From: Burkholderiales bacterium Ga0077543
GTDB taxonomy: Bacteria; Pseudomonadota; Gammaproteobacteria; Burkholderiales; Burkholderiaceae_C
Reading direction: 5' to 3'
Length of the DNA stretch: 64,000 bases
NCBI GenBank assembly: GCA_001464055.1
Contig: LNET01000055.1
Coordinates: 62,001 to 126,000, forward strand
The translations under genes and the position numbers were made by a program. This document shows, in pieces, positions 63,444-64,000 of this stretch (its first letter is position 1; each line of letters begins with the position of its first letter). A model generated the notes under the pieces. The model ran no database searches, was not told where the DNA came from, and saw only the letters and a list, made by a program, of their open reading frames with translations.

Positions 63444-64000
63444 ATGACTCACCCAGCAAGCAAGTACGCGCCGGCCAAGCCAGGCGATCCCGTCGCCGCC
63501 ATCGACACGCCGGCGCTCGTCATCGATCTCGACGCGATGGAGCGCAACCTGGCCGCGCTGGCGGCTTTCGCCGGTGAGCGAGGCCTGCGCCTGCGCCCGC
63601 ACGCCAAGACCCACAAGAGCGCAGCCATCGCAAAACTGCAGATGGCAGCGGGGGCCGTGGGCGTCTGCGTTCAGAAGCTGAGCGAAGCCGAAGCACTGGC
63701 AGAACGCGGCGTGCCGGACATCTACATCAGCAACGAGATCGTCGATGTGGCCAAGCTCGCACGGGTGGCAGCGCTGGCAGGTCGCGTCCGGCTGTCGATC
63801 GCTGTCGATTCGCGCACGGGCATCGACCGCCTGGCTGCCGCCCTGAAGGCACAAGGCACCCAGGCGGATGTCTTTGTCGAGATCGATGTCGGACAGGGCC
63901 GGTGCGGCATCGCCCCGTCTTCGGCCGGCGAACTGGCGCTCCGGGTCGAGTCGCACGGGCTGCGTTTTGCAGGTCTGCAGGCCTATCACGGCGGGGCGCA
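63444..64000 (+). CDS. DSD1-family PLP enzyme (D-threonine aldolase / D-serine dehydratase type), cut by the window edge
   Basis: N-terminal 185 residues of a fold-type III (alanine-racemase-like) PLP enzyme. It reads AAIDTPALVIDLDAMERNL, then LRLRPHAKTHKSAAIAKLQ, where a lysine of HAKTHK binds PLP, and VEIDVGQGRCGIAP. Relatives cleave D-3-hydroxyamino acids or deaminate D-serine using a metal bound in the missing C-terminal part. It starts 20 bp after the hypothetical gene. Confidence 0.88.
   Translation, partial: MTHPASKYAPAKPGDPVAAIDTPALVIDLDAMERNLAALAAFAGERGLRLRPHAKTHKSAAIAKLQMAAGAVGVCVQKLSEAEALAERGVPDIYISNEIVDVAKLARVAALAGRVRLSIAVDSRTGIDRLAAALKAQGTQADVFVEIDVGQGRCGIAPSSAGELALRVESHGLRFAGLQAYHGGA

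Overview
The window is GC-rich DNA with genes packed closely on both strands. It most resembles a Burkholderiales betaproteobacterium of the Rubrivivax/Leptothrix/Ideonella type. The supporting signs are two Bug/TctC-type solute-binding proteins, a high-potential iron-sulfur protein, a PEP-CTERM-tagged exported protein, an imuA-imuB mutagenesis pair and a PHB-depolymerase-type esterase. This placement is inferred from gene content; no rRNA or other phylogenetic marker was compared.

Layout. 1-10,200 is mostly housekeeping: a LapG-type protease, HiPIP, fatty-acid desaturase, RsmB-family methyltransferase, purN, trpS, an esterase, a META lipoprotein, a double GNAT protein, a PaaI-type thioesterase, an autoregulated TetR and a ribosome hibernation factor. 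10,250-16,410 is a glyoxylate/2-hydroxyacid locus: Bug receptor, class V glyoxylate aminotransferase, GntR/FCD regulator and a fused FAD plus Fe-S dehydrogenase. 18,046-21,447 carries SOS-controlled imuA-imuB, with a canonical LexA box, divergent from an AbrB/PIN toxin-antitoxin pair that has its own perfect palindrome. 21,468-32,184 holds an MFS-acyltransferase fusion, an overlapping set of poorly characterised membrane and exported proteins, a phytase-like PEP-CTERM protein, YchJ, an aldo-keto reductase and an alpha/beta hydrolase.

A tRNA-Ala(CGC) gene at 32,306 starts a less orderly stretch. It contains a RES toxin with an antitoxin-like partner, a ParE remnant, and a racemase whose tail seems to have been rewritten at a junction. 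This leads into the most interesting metabolic locus (34,352-43,573). A TauR-like MocR regulator diverges from tauABC-like sulfonate uptake genes, followed by an HpsN/HisD-type dehydrogenase, a DegT-family aminotransferase, a CuyA/D-cysteine-desulfhydrase-type lyase and an Asp/Glu racemase. The usual taurine genes tpa and xsc are absent from the cluster. The set reads as a C3-sulfonate (cysteate, sulfolactate or DHPS) catabolic module, possibly with a cysteate racemase.

43,931-49,650 holds a ribbon-helix-helix regulator with a perfect palindrome, a PHB-depolymerase-type esterase, a GAF/pseudo-receiver/diguanylate-cyclase group, an ABA4-like membrane pair and small proteins. 50,050-52,972 is a second candidate for an undescribed system. 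It encodes an exported protein of about seven curlin-like repeats, a small exported protein, and a CsgG-like lipoprotein carrying peptidoglycan-binding and DUF4384-like domains. The remainder has an M16 protease, LysR and tautomerase genes, a second ParE remnant, a gamma-glutamyltransferase-family enzyme with a Bug receptor, an EamA transporter, an amine-oxidase-like flavoprotein, a GST and the start of a DSD1-type PLP enzyme cut off by the window edge.
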